Made by a program: the position numbers and the translations under genes
Assembly (NCBI GenBank): GCA_937886455.1
Contig: CALGCU010000108.1
Span: 1-5,887, forward strand
Direction: 5' to 3'
DNA: 5,887 nucleotides
Origin: an uncultured Bacteroidales bacterium
GTDB lineage: Bacteria > Bacteroidota > Bacteroidia > Bacteroidales > Paludibacteraceae
Part shown: piece after piece, positions 1 through 5,160 of the stretch
Numbering within the stretch: the first letter of the stretch is position 1
How the letters are laid out: each line of letters opens with the position of its first letter
The notes under the pieces: generated by a model
Database searches by the model: none
The model's input: the letters and a program-made list of their open reading frames with translations, nothing else
What the model was told of the DNA's origin: nothing

Positions 1-361
1 CCATATCATTCGCACGAGCTATACGATATACACGTCGGTTCTCTAAACGCTGAAGGTCAACCTTGTTTTTCAACATCTGATTAAGGACCAACTTACCCAC
101 CAAGGTTACTTCGCCAATATCATGTCCTGGTTGAGCCTCTACTGCTACCATATCACCTTTTGCCAAAGGAAGATGTTGATCATTCACATAATAACCTTTA
201 CGTGTATTCTTAAATTGGACCTCAACATAGTCTGTCTGTTCAATGGTTTCTGGAAGGTCACACATCCAATCTACCACACTCAACTTTAAGGCAGAATTAC
301 GTGTCCATCCTTTCTTATTCAAGCGACAAGACCCGTCATTCAATGTCATATCTGCTTCCAT
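1..361 (-). CDS. ricT: RicT/PSP1-domain protein, N-terminal part (cut by window edge)
   Basis: This is the first 120 codons of a PSP1-domain protein; the C-terminal part lies beyond the left edge. I chose the ATG at 361-359 because an in-frame TAA lies 9 bases upstream (371-373). Visible family signatures are VEVQFKNTRKGYY at residues 47-58, LAKGDMVAVE at 66-75, GHDIGEVTLVGKLV at 79-92 and the basic VYRIA at 111-115. In Bacillus subtilis the homologue (YaaT/RicT) acts with RicA and RicF in a complex that affects RNA processing and developmental phosphorelays, and also sits beside holB. The role in Bacteroidota is not established. The start lies 17 bp after the holB stop, so the two are probably co-transcribed from the holB promoters. 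Whether the Fe-S cysteines known in RicT are present cannot be judged from this fragment, which has cysteines only at residues 12 and 34. Confidence 0.9.
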   Translation of the reverse strand, partial: MEADMTLNDGSCRLNKKGWTRNSALKLSVVDWMCDLPETIEQTDYVEVQFKNTRKGYYVNDQHLPLAKGDMVAVEAQPGHDIGEVTLVGKLVLNQMLKNKVDLQRLENRRVYRIARANDM

Positions 362-378
362 CTGCTTTGATTATATAT

Positions 379-1515
379 TTATCGTTTCAATAACACAATA
401 ACTTTCAACATAAGGTCGAAAAGTACTATTTTTGAATTAACATTCTGTTCAATGTGACGTTCGGCTAAGGCAAATTCAGCACTCAATTCCTCCACGTTAC
501 GACCATTCACAAAAGGGGAAAAGTTTTTAGAGAACGCCAACTCCTCCTCCGTCATATAATTTAGCTCTGGTTCTTGCATATTCCGGATAAAATTCTCACG
601 AATAAAAACTTGGGAATACTGCAAAAACTCTTTTTGTTTCTCACGACCATTACTTGATGCAAAAACATCTACCCACTCCCACAATTGCACAAGAGCTGTA
701 TAATCTTTCTTAAAACCAACCAACCATGACTTGCGCATTAACTCTATGAATTGCACAAGGTAGGGATTGCCTTCTTCTTGTGTAAGTTGCCTCACTGCTG
801 TTGTGTAACTACCACGAGATGTGTGAGCTATTAAGGAAAGGTGTGATGCGGATTGATCGGGATAATGCTCTTGAAGATGTCTAAGTATATCTTCTTCTGG
901 TAGAAGAGGAAATTGGATGATTTGTGTACGAGAGCGTATCGTGGTGAGCAATTTCTCTGGCTCCTCTGAAAGCATCAATAATAGGGTTCGCTCTGCCGGC
1001 TCTTCTAAAATCTTGAGTATTTTATTGGCACAATCAATGTTCATCTTCTCCGGCAACCAAATAATCATCACCTTGTAGGGTGCTTCATAAGCCTTAAAAT
1101 TTAATTTACGAACAATATGCTCGCTTTCTCCGGAATAAATCATGGTCTGTTTAGTGGAACCTATCTGCTCATTCCAATCGGTTTCATCGAAGTAACCACG
1201 TTCGCGTATAATCTCACGAAACTCCTTCACTAAATGATCGCAACACGAGACAGACCCTTTTTTCTCTATTGGAAATACAAAATGCAAGTCAGGATGCTCT
1301 AATGTGGCGTATTTTCTACACGATGGACATACACCGCATGCATCATACTCGCTGCGGTTAGCACAATTTAAATACTGAGCATAAGCCAATGCCATTTGTA
1401 ATTTACCCACACCACTCACACCCACAAATAACTGAGCATGAGGAACCCTTCCCTCTTGAACAGAGCGAATGAGGTGTCGTTTAATATGTTCTTGGCCTAT
1501 TACGTCTTTAAACAT
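379..1515 (-). CDS. holB: DNA polymerase III delta-prime subunit (clamp loader)
   Basis: Delta-prime is the rigid stator of the clamp-loader complex, which opens the beta sliding clamp and places it on primed DNA. The 378-residue product begins MFKDVIGQEHIKRHL, typical of the family. It has a P-loop-like GVSGVGK at 32-38, the four-cysteine zinc module (C51, C60, C63, C66), the degenerate Walker B/LPEKMN region at 149-159, ANKILKILEEP at 163-173 and an SRT triplet at 195-197 where many delta-prime proteins have SRC. The P-loop is followed by LQ rather than T/S, which fits the non-hydrolysing role of this subunit. The C-terminal third (from about 210) is less conserved and matches the expected collar region. 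The start ATG at 1515 is preceded by two tandem promoters and no clear Shine-Dalgarno sequence. ricT follows after 17 bp. The assignment is based on motifs and is secure. Confidence 0.94.
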   Translation of the reverse strand: MFKDVIGQEHIKRHLIRSVQEGRVPHAQLFVGVSGVGKLQMALAYAQYLNCANRSEYDACGVCPSCRKYATLEHPDLHFVFPIEKKGSVSCCDHLVKEFREIIRERGYFDETDWNEQIGSTKQTMIYSGESEHIVRKLNFKAYEAPYKVMIIWLPEKMNIDCANKILKILEEPAERTLLLMLSEEPEKLLTTIRSRTQIIQFPLLPEEDILRHLQEHYPDQSASHLSLIAHTSRGSYTTAVRQLTQEEGNPYLVQFIELMRKSWLVGFKKDYTALVQLWEWVDVFASSNGREKQKEFLQYSQVFIRENFIRNMQEPELNYMTEEELAFSKNFSPFVNGRNVEELSAEFALAERHIEQNVNSKIVLFDLMLKVIVLLKR

Positions 1516-1521
1516 GGTTAC

Positions 1522-1638
1522 ACCGCATCTTATCTTCTACAAAGATACTGAAAGGTGAGAGCAGAAACAAAAATAAGCTGTTTATTTTTGGTTATGCCGA
1601 ACCGCATCTTATCTTCTACAAAGATACTGCAAGGTGAG
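1522..1638 (-). repeat. Tandem 38-bp direct repeat carrying the promoter -7 element
   Basis: Bases 1522-1559 and 1601-1638 are identical at 37 of 38 positions; the one difference is A at 1551 versus C at 1630. A 41-bp unrelated spacer separates them. Each copy covers the -7 element, the presumed transcription start and about 10 bases downstream, plus part of the -7/-33 spacer. The -33 TTTG elements lie outside the copies but at the same spacing. This looks like a local duplication that created, or preserved, two promoters. Confidence 0.9.
1540..1571 (-). promoter_or_regulatory. holB-proximal promoter (Bacteroidetes type)
   Basis: On the minus strand, TTTG (plus 1568-1571) is followed by exactly 20 bp and then TATCTTTG (plus 1540-1547). 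This matches the Bacteroidetes primary-sigma consensus of a TTTG -33 element and a TAnnTTTG -7 element. Transcription would start roughly 5-8 bases further on, near 1533, leaving a leader of under 25 bases before the holB ATG at 1515. The -7 element lies inside the duplicated 38-bp segment, while the -33 element lies outside it. Confidence 0.75.
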
Positions 1639-1650
1639 TGAATAGCCAAA
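1619..1650 (-). promoter_or_regulatory. holB-distal promoter (Bacteroidetes type)
   Basis: This is a second TTTG (plus 1647-1650), again 20 bp from TATCTTTG (plus 1619-1626), 79 bp upstream of the proximal promoter. A transcript from here would have a leader of roughly 95-100 bases. It would pass through the proximal promoter before reaching holB. Confidence 0.7.
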
Positions 1651-1767
1651 TTTATTAGAGTATTTCCGAGTAGCAACCTGTCTTTTTAAAAGATACAAAA
1701 AGCTGATAGAAGATACTAAATTTAAAATCATTGCCGCCGGCTAAAAATAGTGACATCCTATCATCTC

Positions 1768-1811
1768 CGTTACCACAACGTTATCATATCGTTACCATAC
1801 CGTTACCATTA
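1768..1811. repeat. Four in-phase 11-bp tandem repeats (iteron-like)
   Basis: The units are CGTTACCACAA (1768-1778), CGTTATCATAT (1779-1789), CGTTACCATAC (1790-1800) and CGTTACCATTA (1801-1811). The consensus is CGTTAyCAyAn, with no gaps between units. A degenerate related stretch, TATCATCTC, precedes them at 1759-1767. The period is close to one turn of B-DNA, so equivalent bases face the same side of the helix. This would suit cooperative protein binding. The array sits at the centre of the surrounding inverted repeat and about 120 bp upstream of the nearer holB promoter element. Confidence 0.85.
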
Positions 1812-1846
1812 GATAGGAATAAGATATTTTTACCGGACAGTAATCA

Positions 1847-1862
1847 TTTAAACTAGTTTAAA
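1847..1862. repeat. Perfect 16-bp palindrome TTTAAACTAGTTTAAA
   Basis: This fully self-complementary 16-mer forms the outer end of the right arm of the inverted-repeat element. A near copy (ATTAAACTTGTTTAAA) occurs at 5810-5825, at the matching position of the third arm copy. It could be part of the element's terminus or its target site. An operator is possible but unsupported. Confidence 0.75.
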
Positions 1863-1880
1863 ATATTGGAGGCAATATTT
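1861..1880 (-). terminator. Possible weak terminator or 3' hairpin after DUF1294
   Basis: AAATATTG (1861-1868) and CAATATTT (1873-1880) form a perfect 8-bp stem with a 4-base loop, 15 bp past the DUF1294 stop. On the minus strand the stem runs into a short T stretch and then TAAAC. The stem is nearly all A-T and the T-tract is short, so it may be a 3'-end stabiliser or an inefficient terminator of the rnpA-yidD-trmD-DUF1294 transcript. Confidence 0.35.
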
Positions 1881-1895
1881 GAGAAATAGGAAATA

Positions 1896-2171
1896 TTAGG
1901 CTCTGTAATACAAAATAAGTGTGATGGCTGCAAGCCATAGGAGGATGATAAGCCAAGAGATAAATCGATAGGAGTTTTTGCGATTTTTGTGGTGAATAAA
2001 GTAACTCAAAGGAAGCATAGAAAACACACCTCCTGCAAGTTCAAACAAGTGGAGGCGCTTCTCGGGAATGCGCCACTTGTTTTTGATAGCTTTTCTTTTG
2101 TCAATTATCAGTAGGATGGAACCGACAAAATTGACGATGAAAAGGTAAATTATGACTATTTTGAAGAGCAT
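1896..2171 (-). CDS. DUF1294 small membrane protein
   Basis: This is a 91-residue integral membrane protein of the DUF1294 family, whose molecular function is unknown. A first membrane segment at about 3-23 is followed by the family signature: N14, DK at 24-25, A28, WRIPE at 33-37, L40, the GG pair at 47-48 in a second hydrophobic stretch (about 43-60), and a basic HHKNRKNSYRF at 60-70. A final membrane segment covers about 71-88. The usual family motif near residue 61 reads close to FxHKTxK; here it is HHKNRK. The ATG shares one base with the trmD stop (TAATG at the junction), so translation is probably coupled to trmD. It is the last gene of the rnpA block, before the intergenic element. 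Confidence 0.82.
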   Translation of the reverse strand: MLFKIVIIYLFIVNFVGSILLIIDKRKAIKNKWRIPEKRLHLFELAGGVFSMLPLSYFIHHKNRKNSYRFISWLIILLWLAAITLILYYRA

Positions 2172-2851
2172 TATTCTTCTTCTAAAAGATTAGGACGTAA
2201 CAAGCGTGTGCGCTCTAATGATTGTTGATGTTGCCACTCTTCTATCTTGGCTTGATGTCCGGAGAGTAAGATGGAAGGAACGCGCCATCCATTGTATTCT
2301 ACAGGGCGTGTGTAAACAGGTGGAGCTAGAAGGTTGTCTTGAAAAGAATCGGACAAAGCGGATGTCTCATCACCAATGGCTCCGGGAAGTAGTCGAACAA
2401 TTGCATCTGTCATGATAGCTGCAGGGAGTTCTCCTCCGGTAAGAACATAGTCGCCAATACTGATTTCACGTGTGATGAGATGTTCGCGAATGCGATGATC
2501 AATACCTTTGTAGTGTCCGCAGAGAATAATTAGGTTTTCTTGCATGGAAAGTTGGTTGGCTATCTTCTGACAGAAGGGTTCTCCATCTGGTGATGTGTAA
2601 ATCACTTCATCATATGTGCGTTGACTCTTTAGGTGTTGAAGTACACGGTCAATAGGTTCTATTTGTAACACCATACCTGCGCCGAAACCAAAGGGGTAGT
2701 CGTCCACGCGACGATGTTTGTCTGTACTGTAGTCACGTAAGTTGTGTACATGAATTTCTGCAAGCCCTTTGTCCTGTGCTCGCTTAACAATGCTGTGGTT
2801 GAGGGGACTCTCCAATAATTCGGGTAGTACTGTGATGATGTCGATTCTCAT
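2171..2851 (-). CDS. trmD: tRNA (guanine-N1-)-methyltransferase TrmD
   Basis: TrmD uses S-adenosylmethionine to methylate N1 of G37 next to the anticodon, preventing +1 frameshifts; it belongs to the trefoil-knot SPOUT superfamily. The product is 226 residues. It shows the N-terminal MRIDIITVLPELL, the glycine-rich loop around 54-60, the knot motifs LCGHYKGIDHR at 110-120 and SIGDYVLTGGELPA at 131-144, then R153 and D168. By alignment from memory, these last two correspond to the catalytic Arg154 and Asp169 of the enterobacterial and Haemophilus enzymes. The C-terminal PPVYTRP (177-183), VPSILLSGHQAKIEEW (191-206) and SLERTRLLRPNLL (211-223) are also typical. The loop reads FGFGAGM where FGGGAGM-like sequence is usual, and the LSGHQAK motif has Q where H is common. 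It starts 26 bp after yidD and overlaps DUF1294 by one base. Confidence 0.97.
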   Translation of the reverse strand: MRIDIITVLPELLESPLNHSIVKRAQDKGLAEIHVHNLRDYSTDKHRRVDDYPFGFGAGMVLQIEPIDRVLQHLKSQRTYDEVIYTSPDGEPFCQKIANQLSMQENLIILCGHYKGIDHRIREHLITREISIGDYVLTGGELPAAIMTDAIVRLLPGAIGDETSALSDSFQDNLLAPPVYTRPVEYNGWRVPSILLSGHQAKIEEWQHQQSLERTRLLRPNLLEEE

Positions 2852-2877
2852 ATTGATAATGTGTGTGTTACAAATGA

Positions 2878-3126
2878 TTAAGGAACTGGGTCATATCCAC
2901 TTCCTCCCCATGGATGACAACGTAATATGCGCTTGATGCCCAAGTAACCTCCTTTGAAGATTCCGTGTTTCATAATGGCTTCCACCATGTAGGCTGAGCA
3001 GGTGGGAGTGTAGCGACAAGTAGGGGGAAATAATGGGGATATGCATGTCCGATAAAAATATACCGGCAACAATACTATGTGTCGTAAATAGCGTTGTAGG
3101 GTGTGGATAATGTTAGTCGGTTGCAT
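2878..3126 (-). CDS. yidD: Membrane protein insertion efficiency factor YidD
   Basis: YidD is a small, membrane-associated amphipathic protein that assists YidC/Sec-dependent insertion of inner-membrane proteins. The product is 82 residues, the normal size. The hallmark stretch runs from YFYRTCISPLFPPTCRYTPTCS (23-44) through the amphipathic EAIMKHGIFKGGYLGIKRILRC (49-70) to the terminal HPWGGSGYDPVP (71-82). Conserved cysteines are C28, C37, C43 and C70. I chose the ATG at 3126. The reading frame stays open upstream to 3192, but that would add 22 residues unlike the family and a long overlap with rnpA. With the chosen start, yidD overlaps the end of rnpA by 14 bases (3113-3126), an arrangement that favours coupled translation. 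rnpA-yidD adjacency is widespread in bacteria. Confidence 0.95.
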   Translation of the reverse strand: MQPTNIIHTLQRYLRHIVLLPVYFYRTCISPLFPPTCRYTPTCSAYMVEAIMKHGIFKGGYLGIKRILRCHPWGGSGYDPVP

Positions 3127-3517
3127 AGTGAGTGGTGTCGGATTGATGAATACTCTCCAGTTTTTTAATGGCCTTATCCATAGCATGGGCAATGCTATGG
3201 TAGGGCAATAACTCGGGTGCTATGTAAGAAAAGGATATGTGAGTGGGTTGCTGTGCAAGGGCTTGCATGAATGCCTCTTGGCGTAAACGATATGCCTCAC
3301 GCATGCGTCGTTTGAGCAGATTGCGTTTTACGGCTCTTTTGAATAAGCGCTTAGGAACGGAAACCATGATTTTAGTTTGACCATCACTTGATGGAGCATA
3401 GCACACCCTGAATGGGTAAGCCACAAAAGTCTTACCCTTACTAAAAAGGGATTGAATGGAATGCTCACTTTTGAGACGTTGTCCTTTGTGGAGTGTGTGT
3501 TGTGGCATGTTTATCAT
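3113..3517 (-). CDS. rnpA: Ribonuclease P protein component
   Basis: RnpA is the basic protein subunit that helps the RNase P RNA bind precursor tRNA and remove the 5' leader. The 134-residue product has the N-terminal LHKGQRLKSEHSIQSLFSKGK (9-29), the beta-strand YPFRVCY (34-40), VSVPKR (52-57) and the RNA-binding helix KRAVKRNLLKRRMREAYR (60-77). That helix corresponds to the classical RNR motif, here RNL in place of RNR. The last ten or so residues overlap yidD. Two in-frame ATGs compete as start: 3517 (MINMPQ) and 3508 (MPQ). Neither has a convincing ribosome-binding site, so the first three residues are uncertain. No rpmH gene is found upstream, unlike in many other phyla; instead a terminator separates rnpA from hemD. 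A promoter is expected in 3518-3603 but none matches the consensus well. Confidence 0.95.
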   Translation of the reverse strand: MINMPQHTLHKGQRLKSEHSIQSLFSKGKTFVAYPFRVCYAPSSDGQTKIMVSVPKRLFKRAVKRNLLKRRMREAYRLRQEAFMQALAQQPTHISFSYIAPELLPYHSIAHAMDKAIKKLESIHQSDTTHYATD

Positions 3518-3551
3518 GTAAGGGGGAGTTTCATTATCCCCGTGTTTTAAT

Positions 3552-3559
3552 CAAAATAA
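3552..3559 (-). promoter_or_regulatory. Weak candidate -7 element for rnpA
   Basis: Minus-strand TTATTTTG is one base from the TAnnTTTG consensus and lies 34 bases upstream of the rnpA ATG at 3517. No TTTG occurs at the expected 20-bp spacing (plus 3580-3583 reads TCTA). The nearest TTG-like element, TTGG at 3585-3588, is 25 bp away. The rnpA block needs a promoter after the hemD terminator, so I record this as the best available but poor candidate. A short GGGG/CCCC pairing (3538-3541 with 3522-3526) in the leader may also affect rnpA translation. Confidence 0.22.
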
Positions 3560-3603
3560 TCCGATGCTCTGTCTTATAATCTATCCAATGAATGAAGACT
3601 GTT

Positions 3604-3646
3604 ATAAAAAATCTCGAAAGTAAGACTCAAGTCCGTACTTTCGAGA
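3604..3646 (-). terminator. Strong intrinsic terminator after hemD
   Basis: TCTCGAAAGTA (3612-3622) and TACTTTCGAGA (3636-3646) form a perfect 11-bp stem around a 13-base loop. The loop itself contains a GACT/AGTC mini-stem. On the minus strand the stem is followed at once by six T residues (plus 3606-3611), as expected of a Rho-independent terminator. On the plus strand there is no T-tract, so it acts in one direction. It lies 40 bp past the hemD stop and closes the LOG-DUF4271-hemD transcript. Confidence 0.88.
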
Positions 3647-3686
3647 AGATTATTGTATGATTTGTCCCGATGAATACGGACTGTTT

Positions 3687-4445
3687 TTATTTCCTTGACC
3701 GCTTGTGATTTTCTTTTAGGTAAGCATCAATAGCCATGGTCATGGAAGGATATTGAGGCGATGGCACTTCAATATCAAGGCGTAGCCCGGCTTCACGAGC
3801 TGCTTGTGCGGTAGTGGCGCCTAAACATCCAATGACGGTTTCTCCTTGTTTATATTTAGGGAAGTTTTTTTGCAAAGCAGCAATCCCGGCTGGACTGAAA
3901 AATACCAACATGTCATAATCAAACGGTTCGTTGGGACCGAAGTCATTGCTCACTGTTTTATACATAACAGCTTTTTTGATGTTGATATTGTGTGCCTGGA
4001 ACATGGGAATCAGTTCTTCATTGTGTACATCAGAAACCACTATCATGTATTTTTCTGAGAGGTGACGTGTCATCAATGGAATAAGGTCGGATAGTTTACC
4101 TGTACTACCGAAAAAAACTTTGCGCTTGCGATATTGAATATATTTTTGGAGATAGAGCGCAACAGATTCCGATACACAAAAATACTTCATCGTGTCGGGA
4201 ACAGCAATGCGCATCTCACTACATAGCCTAAAAAAGTGATCAATACCATGTCGTGCATTAAAAACAATGGCTGTGTGGTCTAAAATAGACACTTTTTGCT
4301 TGCGAAATTCCTTTGCATCAATAGGGTCAACCTTGATAAACGGACGAAAATCAATCTTAACACCATGTTTTTCCATGATGTCAAAATAGGGCGATTTCTC
4401 GGATGTTGGTCGGGGTTGAGATACTAAAATCTTCTTGACTCTCAA
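3687..4445 (-). CDS. hemD: Uroporphyrinogen-III synthase (HemD family)
   Basis: HemD converts hydroxymethylbilane to uroporphyrinogen III, the branch-point tetrapyrrole for haem, sirohaem and cobalamin. The 252-residue product has the two-lobed HemD layout. It starts RVKKILVSQPRPTSEKSPYF (2-21); mid-domain there is TAIVFNARHGIDHFF (58-72) and YFCVSESVALYLQKY (88-102); the second lobe carries FFSPAGIAAL (182-191) and IGCLGATTAQAAREAGL (205-221), ending with a PSPQYPSMTMAIDAYL stretch (228-243). These fit the Bacteroidetes subgroup. The start codon appears to be TTG at 4445-4443: no ATG occurs before codon 24, and the TTG sits where family members, as I recall them, have their initiator. The gene starts 19 bp after the DUF4271 stop and is followed by the strong terminator. 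Many Bacteroidales lack full haem synthesis, so the in vivo role may vary. Confidence 0.87.
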   Translation of the reverse strand: MRVKKILVSQPRPTSEKSPYFDIMEKHGVKIDFRPFIKVDPIDAKEFRKQKVSILDHTAIVFNARHGIDHFFRLCSEMRIAVPDTMKYFCVSESVALYLQKYIQYRKRKVFFGSTGKLSDLIPLMTRHLSEKYMIVVSDVHNEELIPMFQAHNINIKKAVMYKTVSNDFGPNEPFDYDMLVFFSPAGIAALQKNFPKYKQGETVIGCLGATTAQAAREAGLRLDIEVPSPQYPSMTMAIDAYLKENHKRSRK

Positions 4446-4464
4446 GATAATATATATTTGAAGG

Positions 4465-5145
4465 TTACACGTTCCATACTTGTTGCTCTATCCACAAAAA
4501 TAAACCGTAATAGGGCAAAATTTCGAGGGTGCAAAGGTACAGCAATATATAAAATCCTGCAACAAAATTCTGAAAAAAAAGTTGAAAAATCTCAATGATG
4601 AGCAACACTCCCCCAATTATTAGGGTTAAACTAATCAATGTGAGTCCTACAATAGCAAGTGATTCTGGTAGGTAGAGGTAAGTTAAAACCAGAGGAAATA
4701 AACAAGTGCAAATTAGGTGAAATAAGTGTTGATAGTAGTGTGAAAAAATCTTTCGTTGTAAAGGAGAAAAAAACACATAACCGACACAATACAACAATGC
4801 AACTTTGATAAGTGCAAATACACAGAAGGAAATGAATATGTGTAGATAGGGGAGAGGGGTGTAATCTGCTGTGTTGGGATGCGTGAGTGTATAATAAAGT
4901 AAGGAAAGAGTGCTACAGCAGAAGATAATTAGAAAAACTGTACCCCAAGCTTCTTTCTGTTCGTACTCATCAAAAAGGCTCTTTCGTCCATTTGCCTTAA
5001 TCAAGAGTGTTTGGTTGAAGTGCGGAGGTTTGATGTACAAGAGCAGAAGATATAGCGCTGAAAGTACGCACACAAGCCAGGTAAGCCAACTCTCCGTGAA
5101 GGGAGAAGATGGAAGTGGTATGCTGGTGAATTGTGTCGTTTTCAT
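4465..5145 (-). CDS. DUF4271 polytopic membrane protein
   Basis: This is a 226-residue integral membrane protein of the Bacteroidetes-specific DUF4271 family, function unknown. About six hydrophobic segments can be seen: roughly 20-38, 67-87, 99-126, 139-158, 162-186 and 192-216. A polar, charged loop lies between the first two (about 40-66). The family hallmark FYILLYLCTLEILP is at 198-211 in the last segment. It sits directly upstream of hemD, an arrangement I recall as common in Bacteroidales; this suggests, without proving, a link to tetrapyrrole or envelope functions. The ATG at 5145 is 15 bp after the LOG-family stop and 19 bp before hemD, so all three are likely one operon. The codons for residues 190-191 (FF) include an 8-T run, which could be prone to slippage but is intact here. 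Confidence 0.85.
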   Translation of the reverse strand: MKTTQFTSIPLPSSPFTESWLTWLVCVLSALYLLLLYIKPPHFNQTLLIKANGRKSLFDEYEQKEAWGTVFLIIFCCSTLSLLYYTLTHPNTADYTPLPYLHIFISFCVFALIKVALLYCVGYVFFSPLQRKIFSHYYQHLFHLICTCLFPLVLTYLYLPESLAIVGLTLISLTLIIGGVLLIIEIFQLFFQNFVAGFYILLYLCTLEILPYYGLFLWIEQQVWNV

Positions 5146-5160
5146 TGAGCTTGTTGAAGA

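Larger units (their letters stand above)
1714..1862. repeat. MITE-like imperfect inverted-repeat element
   Basis: The left arm, read on the plus strand from about 1714, and the right arm, read on the minus strand from about 1862, share a layout: ACTA, TTTAAA, an 18-bp core, then AATA and TCCTATC. The cores are TCATTGCCGCCGGCTAAA (plus 1728-1745) and TGATTACTGTCCGGTAAA (minus 1846-1829). TCCTATC at 1756-1762 is mirrored by GATAGGA at 1812-1818. The centre contains 11-bp tandem repeats. No open reading frame is present. A third core copy lies at 5827-5844. I infer a non-autonomous mobile element or IS remnant; a regulatory structure is the alternative. Confidence 0.55.

Noticed and set aside
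1690..1720. Third promoter from TATCTTTT-like sequences upstream of holB
   Set aside because: The final G of the -7 consensus is missing. The similarity to the duplicated promoter segment is short.
1768..1811. CRISPR array
   Set aside because: The units are 11 bp with no spacers between them, and no cas genes are nearby.
1768..1811. Replication origin or plasmid iterons
   Set aside because: There is no Rep gene and no DnaA-box cluster in view, and the surroundings are chromosomal housekeeping genes. The repeats lie inside an inverted-repeat element instead.
2206..2415. Plus-strand open frame inside trmD
   Set aside because: It is antisense to a fully conserved TrmD sequence and has no recognisable family or promoter.
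3127..3192. Longer yidD reading frame beginning at 3192
   Set aside because: It would add 22 residues unlike the family and overlap rnpA by 80 bases. The ATG at 3126 gives the normal YidD length and a short overlap.
3846..4058. Plus-strand open frame inside hemD
   Set aside because: It is antisense to a conserved HemD region, has no family resemblance and no promoter or ribosome-binding site of note.
4573..4580. Phase-variable homopolymer in DUF4271
   Set aside because: Eight T residues in coding sense are intact and in frame. One such run in an AT-rich membrane gene is not enough evidence for programmed switching.
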